NCBI GenBank assembly: GCA_015057835.1
Contig: SVDL01000009.1
Location: 1-42,779, forward strand
Direction of reading: 5' to 3'
DNA length: 42,779 nt
Source of the DNA: Lachnospiraceae bacterium
GTDB lineage: Bacteria; Bacillota; Clostridia; Lachnospirales; Lachnospiraceae
Under the pieces are notes generated by a model, which ran no database searches, had not been told where the DNA came from, and saw only the letters and a program-made list of their open reading frames with translations. Below are positions 1 to 8,947 of the stretch, piece after piece. The position numbers were made by a program, and so were the translations under genes. Positions within the stretch are counted from its first letter, which is position 1, and each line of letters begins with the position of its first letter.

Positions 1-1
1 G

Positions 2-202
2 TACGGAAGCTGGTGGTACCCGGGCGAACCCTCCTATGTGGACACCGAGCTTGCGCAGAAAGGCACGACCGTCGAGGAATACTGGATGAACCTCATCAAT
101 GTGAGCGGCACCTGGTATTTCAACGACGCGAACTACGATCTCGTCGGCATGTATCCGGACTGGCTGCGGGGCAAAGTCGGGTATATTGTGGAGTATGAAT
201 GA
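2..202 (+). CDS. C-terminal end of an unrecognised protein (partial)
   Basis: The frame open from base 2 to the TGA at 200-202 encodes the last 66 residues of a protein that begins outside the window. The segment is rich in aromatic residues (YGSWWYPGEPSY near its start, WLRGKVGYIVEYE at the end), as in many extracellular or carbohydrate-active proteins, but I do not recognise the family. Its stop overlaps the ATG of the next gene (ATGA, 199-202), so the two are probably co-transcribed and translationally coupled. That overlap is the main support for this frame being the real one. Confidence 0.6.
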   Translation, partial: YGSWWYPGEPSYVDTELAQKGTTVEEYWMNLINVSGTWYFNDANYDLVGMYPDWLRGKVGYIVEYE

Positions 203-1662
203 AGAAGAGACAGAGAAAAAGACTGATCACAATTCTTACCGCGCTGCTGATCGTATTTGTGATGCTTTCCGCGTACCTCGGCACCAGGGTGATCACGCTG
301 GAGAAGCAGCTTAAGGAGGCAGAACAGGCACTCCGGGAGTCAGCGGAAGGTCAGACAGGAGATGAGGAAAATAACGGCCAGCCGGTCGTCCTCATGACGG
401 AAGAAGAAGCTCAGGAAAATACCTCCGCGGATCTCTCAGCAGACCCTGCTTCTCAAACAGAAGGCAATACTTCCGGGCTTCCGGGAACAACTTCTGCGGG
501 AGAGAAAAAGGGTGCCGGGCTTCCGGAAACAGCTGCTGCCGGAGAGAAAAAGGATACCGCGCAGACGGCGGATCCCGCATCCCCGGACTCCGCGCTCGAA
601 AAAGAGATCGAGGCGGAAGCCCGCTCCGTTCTTGAGAAAATGACGACAGCGGAGAAGGTCGGGCAGCTTTTCTTTGTGACGCCGGAAGCGCTGACCGGAG
701 CCGGTCAGGTGACGAGAGCGGGGGACGCGACCCGTGAGGCGGTCCGCCGGTATGCGGTCGGAGGGATTATTTATTTCCAGCAGAATCTGGTCGAGCCCGG
801 GCAGACGAAAGCGCTGCTGCAGGGAACGAAAGATATCTATGCCGAACTGGGGCTCCCGGAGCCGTTCCTCACGACGGACGAAGAGGGAGGAACCGTGGTG
901 CGAATCGCGGATAACAGCGCGTTCGGCGTGAAGAATGTCGGCAACATGCGCAGCATTAAAGACGCCGCGGAAGCCGGAGCGGCGGGACATACCATCGGCG
1001 CCTATATGGCGGAACTCGGATTCAATATGGATTTTGCGCCGGTCGCGGACGTCATCACAAATCCATCCAATACGGTGGTGGCAGAGAGAGCCTTCGGATC
1101 GGATCCGCAGTTCGTGAAGGACTGCGTCACCGCGCAGTCGGATGCCCTTCTGGAAGAGGGGATCCTGCCGGTCTGGAAGCATTTTCCGGGGCACGGATCG
1201 ACGGAAGCGGATACGCACGCCGGATACGCATATACAGACAAATCCATGGAGGACCTCCTTGCGGAGGATCTCGTTCCTTACGAAAATGCCGGAGAACACG
1301 CCCCCTGCATCATGGCGGCGCACATCTCTCTCCCGAACGCGGGCGGGAATGACCTCCCGGCGACGCTGTCGGAAAATATCATCACCGGGATTCTCCGGGA
1401 AAAACTCGGTTACGACGGCGTCGTGATCACCGACGCCCTGAACATGGGAGCGATCGCGAATACTTATTCCTCTGCGGACGCTGCAAAGAAGGCGATCCTT
1501 GCGGGCTGCGACATGCTCCTTATGCCCTACAGCTTTTCATCGGCTTACGAGGGCGTGCTGGCCGCGGCGGAGAGCGGCGAGATCACGGAAGAGAGGATAG
1601 ACGAATCTGTCATGAGGATCCTCAAGTGTAAAATCCGTATGCAGGAGAAACGGAATGGTTGA
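199..1662 (+). CDS. Membrane-anchored family 3 glycoside hydrolase (NagZ-like beta-N-acetylhexosaminidase)
   Basis: Predicted to remove terminal beta-linked N-acetylhexosamine, probably from cell-wall fragments or other glycans outside the membrane. A single N-terminal helix (about residues 9-30) is followed by a short charged coiled-coil stretch and a low-complexity Glu/Thr/Ala linker to about residue 135, with a repeated GLPE/AGEKK pattern. The GH3 domain then runs to the end. KHFPGHGSTEADTHAGY at about 326-342 matches the NagZ loop that carries the Asp/His catalytic dyad, and GVVITDALNMGAI at about 408-420 carries the nucleophile, Asp412. At 487 residues it is longer than cytoplasmic NagZ because of the anchor and linker. 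The signal-anchor topology argues for a surface role, unlike E. coli NagZ. It overlaps both neighbours (ATGA at its start, 8 bases at its end), so it is part of an operon. NagZ-type activity is likely, but other beta-glycosidase specificity is possible. Confidence 0.9.
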   Translation: MKKRQRKRLITILTALLIVFVMLSAYLGTRVITLEKQLKEAEQALRESAEGQTGDEENNGQPVVLMTEEEAQENTSADLSADPASQTEGNTSGLPGTTSAGEKKGAGLPETAAAGEKKDTAQTADPASPDSALEKEIEAEARSVLEKMTTAEKVGQLFFVTPEALTGAGQVTRAGDATREAVRRYAVGGIIYFQQNLVEPGQTKALLQGTKDIYAELGLPEPFLTTDEEGGTVVRIADNSAFGVKNVGNMRSIKDAAEAGAAGHTIGAYMAELGFNMDFAPVADVITNPSNTVVAERAFGSDPQFVKDCVTAQSDALLEEGILPVWKHFPGHGSTEADTHAGYAYTDKSMEDLLAEDLVPYENAGEHAPCIMAAHISLPNAGGNDLPATLSENIITGILREKLGYDGVVITDALNMGAIANTYSSADAAKKAILAGCDMLLMPYSFSSAYEGVLAAAESGEITEERIDESVMRILKCKIRMQEKRNG

Positions 1663-3034
1663 AATCAGAAAATCCAGCGACGGTGTGATCCGCACCGTCT
1701 CCAAAATGAGCGCGGGCAGCAAAAAAGCTGCTATGGACGCTGTGCGCGAGAGAAGGGAGCGACGGAAAAAGATCCGGAACGCCTACAAATACCTCTTCTC
1801 CGCCATTGCCGTACTGCTTGTCATTCTGATCATTGCGGCAAGTGTCCGGTTCGGCAGGAACTCCTCCGGATCCCAGACCGCAGAAGGCGGAAAGGCGGGG
1901 ACAGGAGAGGAGTGGAATGAAGGAACGGCAAATGAGCAGCGGATCGCCAGCGCTCCCGCACACCCGGTGGAGGATGAAAACCATGTGTCATTTACGGCGG
2001 TGGGCGACAATCTGATTCACGGATCCATTTACCAGCAGGCGAAAGCCCGGGCGGGCGGAGACGGATATGATTTTTCCTACAGCTACGAACCGGTGAGATC
2101 CTTTTTCCTGAACCATGATCTCAACTGGATCAATATGGAGACCATCTGCAACGACCAGTTTCCGGCTTCCAATTACCCGAGATTCTCCACGCCGGGACAG
2201 GATGCGAAGGACCTTTACGACATCGGATTCCGCATTTTTTCTGTCGCGAGCAACCATACGTATGATTACGGAAATGCCGGCGTCCGCGCCATGAAATATT
2301 TTTACCGCGACGAGATGCCGGAGGACATTCTCACGACGGGCCTCTGGGAGGATACGGATTATATCCCTGTTTACGAGTGCAAGGGGCACAAGATTGCATT
2401 TCTGACATATACATACGGTATGAATGAGGATTCCAACGAGGAGAGCGGCAGAGTCATTTTCCTGAGTGAGAAGAATCTCATCAAATATCAGATCGAGAAA
2501 GCAAAAGAGAAGGCGGACTGCGTCATTGTGAGCTGCCACTGGGGCGACGAGGACAAGCACGCCATTAACGACGAGCAGCGGGCGACCGCCAAAAATATCG
2601 CGGAATGGGGCGCGGATCTCATTATCGGGACCCATCCCCATGTCGTACAGGATTACACCCGGATCGAGACGTCCGACGGCCGGCAGGTATTTGTCGTCTA
2701 TTCGATCGGCAATTTCATTTCCGGGCAGAAGGATATGGACCATCTCGTGGGAATGGTCCTTGAGTGCACGCTTTCATTTTCCATGGACGCCGACGGAAAT
2801 TCCGTCGTTTCCGTGGAGAACCCGAAACTGATCCCGACGGTCACGCATTACGACGAGGCGTTTACCAATCTCCGGGTCATGCTCCTCAAGGACTATACGC
2901 CGGAGCTCGCCGACAAGCACGGCGTTCATGAGTACGATGAGTTTGATTACGACGATATTTTCGAAATGCTCGGAAAATATGTGGTCGGTGACGTGCTGGA
3001 GCTGCCGGAAAAGCGGCCGCGGATCAGCGGATGA
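1655..3034 (+). CDS. CapA family metallophosphatase-fold membrane protein
   Basis: Belongs to the CapA/PgsA family (PF09587), calcineurin-like metallophosphatase-fold proteins named after poly-gamma-glutamate capsule synthesis but common as stand-alone surface proteins. A basic N-terminus leads to one membrane helix (about 46-66) and a polar linker, then the extracellular domain. Metal-site motifs typical of the family are visible: FTAVGDNLIH, NMETICND, VASNHTYDYG, VSCHWGDED and GTHPHVVQDY. The His/Asp residues in these are the expected metal ligands. The start overlaps the preceding gene by 8 bases. No capB/capC genes are nearby, so actual polyglutamate synthesis is not implied. A role in wall or surface polymer metabolism together with the upstream glycosidase is an inference. 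Confidence 0.88.
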   Translation: MVEIRKSSDGVIRTVSKMSAGSKKAAMDAVRERRERRKKIRNAYKYLFSAIAVLLVILIIAASVRFGRNSSGSQTAEGGKAGTGEEWNEGTANEQRIASAPAHPVEDENHVSFTAVGDNLIHGSIYQQAKARAGGDGYDFSYSYEPVRSFFLNHDLNWINMETICNDQFPASNYPRFSTPGQDAKDLYDIGFRIFSVASNHTYDYGNAGVRAMKYFYRDEMPEDILTTGLWEDTDYIPVYECKGHKIAFLTYTYGMNEDSNEESGRVIFLSEKNLIKYQIEKAKEKADCVIVSCHWGDEDKHAINDEQRATAKNIAEWGADLIIGTHPHVVQDYTRIETSDGRQVFVVYSIGNFISGQKDMDHLVGMVLECTLSFSMDADGNSVVSVENPKLIPTVTHYDEAFTNLRVMLLKDYTPELADKHGVHEYDEFDYDDIFEMLGKYVVGDVLELPEKRPRISG

Positions 3035-3145
3035 TCTGATTTCCGGGCTGCCGCGAAGGAGACAGGCTATCAGCGGAAATGTCGGGATCGTGCCATCGGA
3101 GCTGTCGATGAAATACAGGATTTCGTGAGAAAGGAAGGTCGAGAA

Positions 3146-5515
3146 ATGTTTTGCCCGAATTGCGGAACCCCGATCGAGAAGGGCGGAAGATTCTGCCCGA
3201 ACTGCGGCACATTCGTGCCGTCGGAAGGCGCGCCCGGCGGAGCGTCCGATCATGAGATGCAGACCGGCGGACAGCAGTGGAATCCCGGCGGCGGCCAGCA
3301 TCCGGGATTTGACGGACCGGACGGCTTCGAAGAGGATCCCCTGATCAGAGGGGTGCCTTCACCTTCGGACAGAAGAAAAAAGGCGATCCTCATCGGGATC
3401 ATTGCGGGACTTCTTGCCCTGTGTGTCGGGGCAGGAGTTATGCTTCTGCTGCGAAACAGAAATAGAGATACCACGTCGGATACTTCCGGAAATGAGAGCC
3501 TGCCGGCTATCGCCGGACAAAACGGGGCGCCGGGCAGTCAGAGCGGTACCGCCGGACAGAACGGCTCAGCGGAAGGGCAGAACGGCTCGGCGGAAGGGCA
3601 GAACGGCTCGGCGGAAGGGCAGAACGGAACCGGGGAACCCGGCAGTCCGCAGGGCGTTCTCCCGGGACTCGGAAACGGCAGCGGGCAGGGCGCGGAAGGA
3701 ACGCCCGGAAACGGCGGGACTTCTCCCGGAGGCATGACCAATCAGGAAGCCGGACAGGTCCTGAGCGGCGCGGCGGAGTCGCAGGGCAGCAGTGAGATGA
3801 CAGGCGCGTCCCTGAGCGGAGCGCCGAAGATCACGGACCAGGACATCACGATCTCGAACGGAGATCTCGCAAAGCAGATCGCGGAACTGAATACGGGGGC
3901 GACGGCGCAGGTCATTGATATTTACGCCAATAATTACACGCCTGTCCGAAATGCCTCTCTGGCCTGGGACAGAACTCTTTTCTACACGCTGGAGGATGTG
4001 TACCCGGACCGCTCGACGGACGGGAAGATCAACAGCTATCTTGTGTCCAGAAAGTCATTTGTCAACGCGGCTACCGGCAACAAGATGGAATATGAGATCT
4101 ATACCAATCCCGGCAACGGCGCGGTCAATAAGATCGTCAGTATCGAGTATTTTCAGGATCATCTCGAGATCACGGACTATTACTATACTGACAGCGGGAA
4201 GGTCAGTTTCGTGTTTGTGAGGGATGACATTAACTACGTCCCCTCTTACGCGGTGCCGACAAAGGACGGCCAGCGGTTCTATTTCAACAGCGACTGCATG
4301 GTCAAATGGAGGATCGTCTCCGGCGGAAACATCCGGAATTACTGCATCGGATCGGCATCCATGAGCGAGAACAATAACGGCGGTGAGACGCAGTACGACC
4401 AGCTCGACGCCTCCTCCAAATCCGCTTATGACGAGGCGGAGAAAAATATTCTCAACGCGGCGTATAACACCTATAATACGGTGCTCGGCGCGGCCAGCAT
4501 CAGCTGGATCACGGGCCTTGTCTACAATCCCGATGAGACGGCGAGGACGGACGCGCACATTTACCTGTGGAAAGACAACGAGTATCTGTATATGTGCACC
4601 CCGGCGGAGGACGGATCCTATTATATCGCGGTCCCCGGAAATCCGGATTCCTACCGGCTGGTCATTGTGACGCCGGGATGCGACACGATCATTGTTTATG
4701 ACATTACCATTATCGTCGGCGTGCTCTACACCTACGTGGACACGATTTATGTCACGCCGCAGAGCTCGGCGGTCTACCAGCAGGTGCTGCAGGTCAGGGA
4801 CGCGCTCAACTATGCGGCGAACGGCGTGGACATGATGGCGGTCCCGGACGCGCAGATCAATATCCGCTACGGCCTCAACGCGAAGGACACGGAAATTATC
4901 GCGAGCGGCACGACGGATTCCCTCGGAAACTGCAATATTCAGCTTCCGCCCGGCATGTATACGGTGGAGGTCATCAAGTCGGGATACGATATTATTTACG
5001 TCAATATCGTGATCCGGATCGATCTCGGCACCGTGGAGATCCATTTCTCGCCGTCGCTCCCGGCGGGCGAAATGAGAATCGTCCTCTCCTGGGGAGAGTG
5101 GCCGTATGACCTCGACTCCCACCTGTTTACGCCTTACGACAGTTCGCTCGGGGACGAGGGATATCACATTTTCTACAGCAATCCGACGGATGCCGTCGGC
5201 GACAACCTCGACGTCGACGACACGACAAGCTACGGACCGGAGACGATCACGATCCCGGTGGTGAAGGACGGACTTTACAAATATTACGTCGTGGACTACA
5301 CCAACTGCAGCCACGGGACGCCGACATCCTTCGACATGTCCAATTCCGGCGCAGTCGTCAATGTCTACTCCTCCTCCGGCCTCATCGCGACATTCCACGT
5401 GCCGACAGGCCAGTCGGGCGTCATCTGGGAGGTCTTTGAGATCCGGAACGGGCAGATCATTCCGAACCAGAGATATTATAATAATATTGATACGACGGAC
5501 TGGTGGTACCGGTAA
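3146..5515 (+). CDS. Zinc-ribbon, single-pass surface protein with carboxypeptidase-regulatory-like and DUF2135-like domains
   Basis: I place the start at ATG 3146 rather than the in-frame GTG at 3125. AAGGAAGG lies about 9 bases upstream, and the protein then begins MFCPNCG, the usual start of this zinc-ribbon class. Order of parts (789 residues): two CPNCG knuckles (1-22), Gly-rich linker, a membrane helix (about 80-100), a Gly/Asn/Ser linker with a 21-bp tandem repeat, a long unrecognised region with Tyr/Asn-rich beta character, a carboxypeptidase-regulatory or prealbumin-like domain (GTTDSLGNCNIQLPPGMYTV) and a C-terminal beta domain with LDVDDTTSYGPETITI, seen in YfaP/DUF2135-like proteins. 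The zinc ribbon would be cytosolic and the rest extracellular. The exact function is unknown. It sits 111 bases after the CapA-like gene. Confidence 0.8.
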   Translation: MFCPNCGTPIEKGGRFCPNCGTFVPSEGAPGGASDHEMQTGGQQWNPGGGQHPGFDGPDGFEEDPLIRGVPSPSDRRKKAILIGIIAGLLALCVGAGVMLLLRNRNRDTTSDTSGNESLPAIAGQNGAPGSQSGTAGQNGSAEGQNGSAEGQNGSAEGQNGTGEPGSPQGVLPGLGNGSGQGAEGTPGNGGTSPGGMTNQEAGQVLSGAAESQGSSEMTGASLSGAPKITDQDITISNGDLAKQIAELNTGATAQVIDIYANNYTPVRNASLAWDRTLFYTLEDVYPDRSTDGKINSYLVSRKSFVNAATGNKMEYEIYTNPGNGAVNKIVSIEYFQDHLEITDYYYTDSGKVSFVFVRDDINYVPSYAVPTKDGQRFYFNSDCMVKWRIVSGGNIRNYCIGSASMSENNNGGETQYDQLDASSKSAYDEAEKNILNAAYNTYNTVLGAASISWITGLVYNPDETARTDAHIYLWKDNEYLYMCTPAEDGSYYIAVPGNPDSYRLVIVTPGCDTIIVYDITIIVGVLYTYVDTIYVTPQSSAVYQQVLQVRDALNYAANGVDMMAVPDAQINIRYGLNAKDTEIIASGTTDSLGNCNIQLPPGMYTVEVIKSGYDIIYVNIVIRIDLGTVEIHFSPSLPAGEMRIVLSWGEWPYDLDSHLFTPYDSSLGDEGYHIFYSNPTDAVGDNLDVDDTTSYGPETITIPVVKDGLYKYYVVDYTNCSHGTPTSFDMSNSGAVVNVYSSSGLIATFHVPTGQSGVIWEVFEIRNGQIIPNQRYYNNIDTTDWWYR
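3557..3628 (+). repeat. 21-bp tandem repeat inside the zinc-ribbon protein gene
   Basis: Units begin at 3557, 3578, 3599 and (partial) 3620, each encoding QNGSAEG. They form part of the extracellular linker just outside the membrane helix. Copies are nearly identical, so length variation between strains is likely. Confidence 0.9.
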
Positions 5516-5540
5516 GGGGATTTATTGACTGGATTGACGG

Positions 5541-7763
5541 ATGCCGAATCCAAAAAGGCATCATACTTTGAAACACAAGAACAGAATGGCTGAGAAATCC
5601 CGGAATTCCGGTTACGAAAATGAATTCGGCACAGCGCCCATGTGGCCGCTGATCATGAAGATGGCGATCCCGTGCATTACGGCACAGATCGTCTATCTTC
5701 TGTACAATATTGTCGACCGGATCTACATCGGCCATCTCCCGGAGGTCGGGACCGACGCTCTCGCGGGCGTCGGCGTCTGCTCGCCGGTCATTATGCTCGT
5801 TGCCGCCTTCGCGATGATCGTGGGCGGCGGCGGAGGCCCTCTGACTTCCATCGCGCTCGGACAGGACGACCGGAAAAAGGCGGAGCAGTATCTCGGAAAC
5901 GGTCTGACGCTTCTGGTCATTTCCTCTGTAGTGATGATGCTCATCCTGTATCTCTTCATGGAACTGATCCTCCGGACGGTCGGCGCATCCGATAAAACCA
6001 TCGGCTACAGCACGGAGTATCTCTCCATCTACCTCATCGGTACTATTTTCGGAATGGTCACGATCGGTCTGATCTCCTTTATCAATGCGCAGGGAAGGCC
6101 GGTCATGGCGATGATCGCCGTGCTCCTCGGGACAGTCACAAATGTCGTCCTCGACCCGATCCTCATGTTCGGCTTCCATATGGGAGTGCGCGGCGCCGCG
6201 ATCGCGACGGTATTTTCACTCGCTTTAAGCGGCGGCTTTATCCTTTGGTTTCTGTTATCTCCCAGGGCCTCGCTCCGAATAAAGAAAGAGAATCTCAGGC
6301 TCCGGAAAGACATGGTCGTATCCATGCTCTCCCTCGGCATCTCTCCGTTTGTCATGAGCGTTACCGAGAGTCTGATCGGATTTGTCCTGAACGGGTCTCT
6401 CGCGCATTACGGCGATATTTACGTGAGTGCGCTGGCCATCATGACAAGCGCGATGCAGTTCATCAGCATTCCGCTGACCGGCTTCTCGCAGGGGGCAAAT
6501 CCTGTCATCAGCTACAATTTCGGACACGGTGACGCCGGGCGTCTCAAAGAAGGCCTGAAAGTAATGGGCACCGTCATGGTCGGCTACAATTTCGTCATGA
6601 CGCTTCTGCTCATGCTGTTCCCGGCCGTCTTCTCGGGAATGTTCACGAGCGACCCCGAACTGATCCGGACCGTCAGCGCGGTCATGCCCGTATTCCTTGC
6701 CGGCATGCTGATCTTCGGGCTGCAGCGCACCTTCCAGAACATGTTCATTTCCATGGATGAGGCGAAAATATCCCTGTTTATCGCCCTGCTCCGCAAAGTG
6801 ATCCTTCTCATCCCGCTTGCTCTGATCCTGCCCCGTTTCCTGGGCGTTATGGGTGTCTTTTGGGCAGAAGCAGCCGCGGACGCACTGGCGGCGCTGACCT
6901 GCACGGGACTCTTTATTTTCCGGTTCCGCAAGATCCTTTCGGAAATGGAATCGCGGGAGGACGCATTTTCCGCAGATCCGGAAAATGCAGCCGCAGCAGC
7001 CACTGCAGCGCCTTCCGGGCCTGCATTTTCCGAAAATGAAACAGCGCTGAAAGTATCCCTTCCCTATAAAAAAGTGACCGGATTCCGGCTCCGCTACGAA
7101 AACAGCATCGCCCGGAACCATATCGCCGCTTCCGGCAGCAGATATTATTTCGGCAGAGGCGTGATGCGTGCTGTCTCCGCCCGGAATAACCGCTATAACG
7201 GGCAGTTTGATCCCATCGACGGCTATATCGGAAAACAGAACGGCGGGGGACCGGCGGATCTTCTGCGCTATGGCATTTACCGGATGCGGTTCAACGGGTG
7301 CGAAGTGATCGCCGTCTATAATCTTTTGCGGTACCTCGGGGGACGGAGGGATATCCGGGAGATCGCGGAGGCATTTGAGAAAAAAGGCCTGGCGCTTTTA
7401 GGGAGCTTCGGGACGACGCCGGACGCGATCCGGGAGTATCTCAACGAAGTGCTCCGGGAAGAAAGAAAATATAACGGAATTTTAGCCAGATTTAAGGCTG
7501 AGGCGGTAATGTATCCCTCAAAGGACGCCGAACGCTACGATGAGATCCTCGCGGAAGCGGGATGCGGCATTCTCACCTTCTGGAACGGGGAGCGGAAATG
7601 GTCGATCCATACCGTCATGCTGCACTGCCTCGAAAACGGCGGGATCCGCGTTTACAATCAGTACACCAATGTTTTATACAATGAATATGCATCTGTTGAA
7701 CATTTTCTGATAAATCAGGGGCGGCCTTATCCGCCGATCTCCCTGATCGTGATTCAAAAGTGA
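5541..7763 (+). CDS. MATE family transporter fused to a C-terminal papain/C39-like domain
   Basis: Residues about 30-460 are a complete MATE (multidrug and toxic compound extrusion) domain with about twelve membrane segments and typical motifs (YNIVDRIYIGHL, SFINAQGRPVMAM, QGANPVISYNFGHG). These transporters export cationic drugs or metabolites using ion gradients. After a 50-residue Ala/Glu-rich linker, a soluble domain (about 505-740) has the layout of a C39-like or papain-like cysteine peptidase: Cys587 in FNGCEVIAVYNLLRYLGG, His690 in WSIHTVMLHCLENGG and Asn706 in VYNQYTN. The reading frame is uninterrupted. The downstream VOC gene starts 12 bases later and the zinc-ribbon gene ends 25 bases before. 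The MATE part is certain; the papain-like assignment rests on motif spacing, and catalytic activity is unproven. An alternative start is ATG 5586; neither start has a strong ribosome site. Confidence 0.88.
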   Translation: MPNPKRHHTLKHKNRMAEKSRNSGYENEFGTAPMWPLIMKMAIPCITAQIVYLLYNIVDRIYIGHLPEVGTDALAGVGVCSPVIMLVAAFAMIVGGGGGPLTSIALGQDDRKKAEQYLGNGLTLLVISSVVMMLILYLFMELILRTVGASDKTIGYSTEYLSIYLIGTIFGMVTIGLISFINAQGRPVMAMIAVLLGTVTNVVLDPILMFGFHMGVRGAAIATVFSLALSGGFILWFLLSPRASLRIKKENLRLRKDMVVSMLSLGISPFVMSVTESLIGFVLNGSLAHYGDIYVSALAIMTSAMQFISIPLTGFSQGANPVISYNFGHGDAGRLKEGLKVMGTVMVGYNFVMTLLLMLFPAVFSGMFTSDPELIRTVSAVMPVFLAGMLIFGLQRTFQNMFISMDEAKISLFIALLRKVILLIPLALILPRFLGVMGVFWAEAAADALAALTCTGLFIFRFRKILSEMESREDAFSADPENAAAAATAAPSGPAFSENETALKVSLPYKKVTGFRLRYENSIARNHIAASGSRYYFGRGVMRAVSARNNRYNGQFDPIDGYIGKQNGGGPADLLRYGIYRMRFNGCEVIAVYNLLRYLGGRRDIREIAEAFEKKGLALLGSFGTTPDAIREYLNEVLREERKYNGILARFKAEAVMYPSKDAERYDEILAEAGCGILTFWNGERKWSIHTVMLHCLENGGIRVYNQYTNVLYNEYASVEHFLINQGRPYPPISLIVIQK

Positions 7764-7775
7764 GAGGAGTAGGGT

Positions 7776-8144
7776 ATGTTTTCATTTAACCATTTCAATT
7801 TCAACGTGCTTGATCTCGAAAAAAGTCTCGCGTTCTACAAGGAAGCGCTGGGACTGGAACCCGTGCGCGTCAACGACAAGCCGGAATTTACCATCGTGTT
7901 CCTCGGCGACGGCGGAAGGACCAATTTCCGTCTGGAACTCACCTATATGAAGGACCGCACGGAGCCCTACGACCTCGGCGAGATCGAATACCACCTCGCG
8001 ATGCAGGCCGAGGATTTTGAGGCGGCGCACAAAAAACACGAAGAGATGGGATGCATCTGCTTCGAGAACCACGCGATGGGCATTTATTTTATCGAGGATC
8101 CGGACGGATACTGGATCGAGATCATTCCGGTCAGGGACCGGTGA
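7776..8144 (+). CDS. Glyoxalase/VOC family protein (GloA-like)
   Basis: A 122-residue vicinal-oxygen-chelate protein with the paired beta-alpha-beta-beta-beta fold of glyoxalase I. All four metal ligands of the lactoylglutathione lyase class appear at matching spacing: His6, Glu54, His73 and Glu115 (E. coli GlxI uses His5, Glu56, His74, Glu122). The C-terminal EDPDGYWIEIIP motif is typical. It probably detoxifies methylglyoxal or a related ketoaldehyde in the cytosol. Many clostridia lack glutathione, so the thiol partner may differ. GAGGAG precedes the ATG, and the gene lies 12 bases after the MATE fusion and 15 before the response regulator. Confidence 0.88.
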   Translation: MFSFNHFNFNVLDLEKSLAFYKEALGLEPVRVNDKPEFTIVFLGDGGRTNFRLELTYMKDRTEPYDLGEIEYHLAMQAEDFEAAHKKHEEMGCICFENHAMGIYFIEDPDGYWIEIIPVRDR

Positions 8145-8159
8145 CGGAAAGAAGGACTT

Positions 8160-8840
8160 ATGAGGCTTTTACTTGCGGAGGATGAGAAATCCCTGTCCAA
8201 GGCGCTGGTGAAGATCCTCGAGCACGGCAACTATTCCGTGGACGCCGTGTACGACGGGGAGGAAGCGCTGGATTATCTCGAGGCGGAAAATTATGACGGC
8301 GTCATTCTGGACATCATGATGCCGAAAAAGGACGGCCTGACCGTTCTCAAAGAACTGCGCGCGAAGGGAAATACGATCCCGGTCCTGCTTCTCACGGCAA
8401 AATCGGAAATCGACGACAAAGTCGCGGGCCTCGATCTCGGGGCAAATGATTACCTGACGAAGCCATTCGCCCCGCCGGAACTTCTGGCGAGAATCCGCGC
8501 GATGCTGCGAACCGGGGCAAATGCGCAGGCCGTGCCCGACAATGACCTCCGTCTGGGAAATGTGACGCTGAATCTCGCCCGGTTCGAGCTCTCCACGCCC
8601 ACGGGGCATTATCAGCTGGCAAATAAGGAATTCCAGATCATGGAGCTGCTCCTCCGGAATCAGAACCAGGTGATCTCCGCGGAGCGCCTTCTCGAAAAGA
8701 TCTGGGGATATGATACCGAGGCGGAGATCAATGTGGTCTGGGTCTACATTTCCTATCTCCGCAAAAAGCTTCAGGCGCTGAACGCCGACATCAGGATCAG
8801 GGCGCAGCGCAACGCGGGGTATGTACTCGAGAAAATGTGA
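8160..8840 (+). CDS. OmpR/PhoB-type response regulator
   Basis: A 226-residue transcription regulator. The receiver domain (1-118) has the acidic pocket Glu7/Asp8, phosphoacceptor Asp51 in VILDIMMPKKDG, switch Thr79 and Lys101 in YLTKPF. A winged-helix DNA-binding domain follows (about 128-226) with the conserved ending YISYLRKKLQ...RAQRNAGYVLE. It is the partner of the histidine kinase immediately downstream. Its stop codon is overlapped by a possible GTG (GTGA), but the better kinase start is 107 bases further. Targets cannot be read from the window; the transporter and surface operon upstream is a reasonable guess because the genes are contiguous. Confidence 0.95.
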   Translation: MRLLLAEDEKSLSKALVKILEHGNYSVDAVYDGEEALDYLEAENYDGVILDIMMPKKDGLTVLKELRAKGNTIPVLLLTAKSEIDDKVAGLDLGANDYLTKPFAPPELLARIRAMLRTGANAQAVPDNDLRLGNVTLNLARFELSTPTGHYQLANKEFQIMELLLRNQNQVISAERLLEKIWGYDTEAEINVVWVYISYLRKKLQALNADIRIRAQRNAGYVLEKM

Positions 8841-8947
8841 GCCCATTCGGAAGTGTGTTGGAAACGAAAAAAACGCGTCTCCGGGCTCCTTTGGCAAAAG
8901 TCGTTCGGGCGATGCCAGGGCTGCTGTTTGCTGCCCGAAAGGAATCT

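Noticed and set aside
4055..5398. 447-codon ORF opposite the zinc-ribbon protein gene
   Set aside because: It is Arg/Val/Asp-rich, low in structure and lacks a start signal; a shadow of the plus-strand gene.
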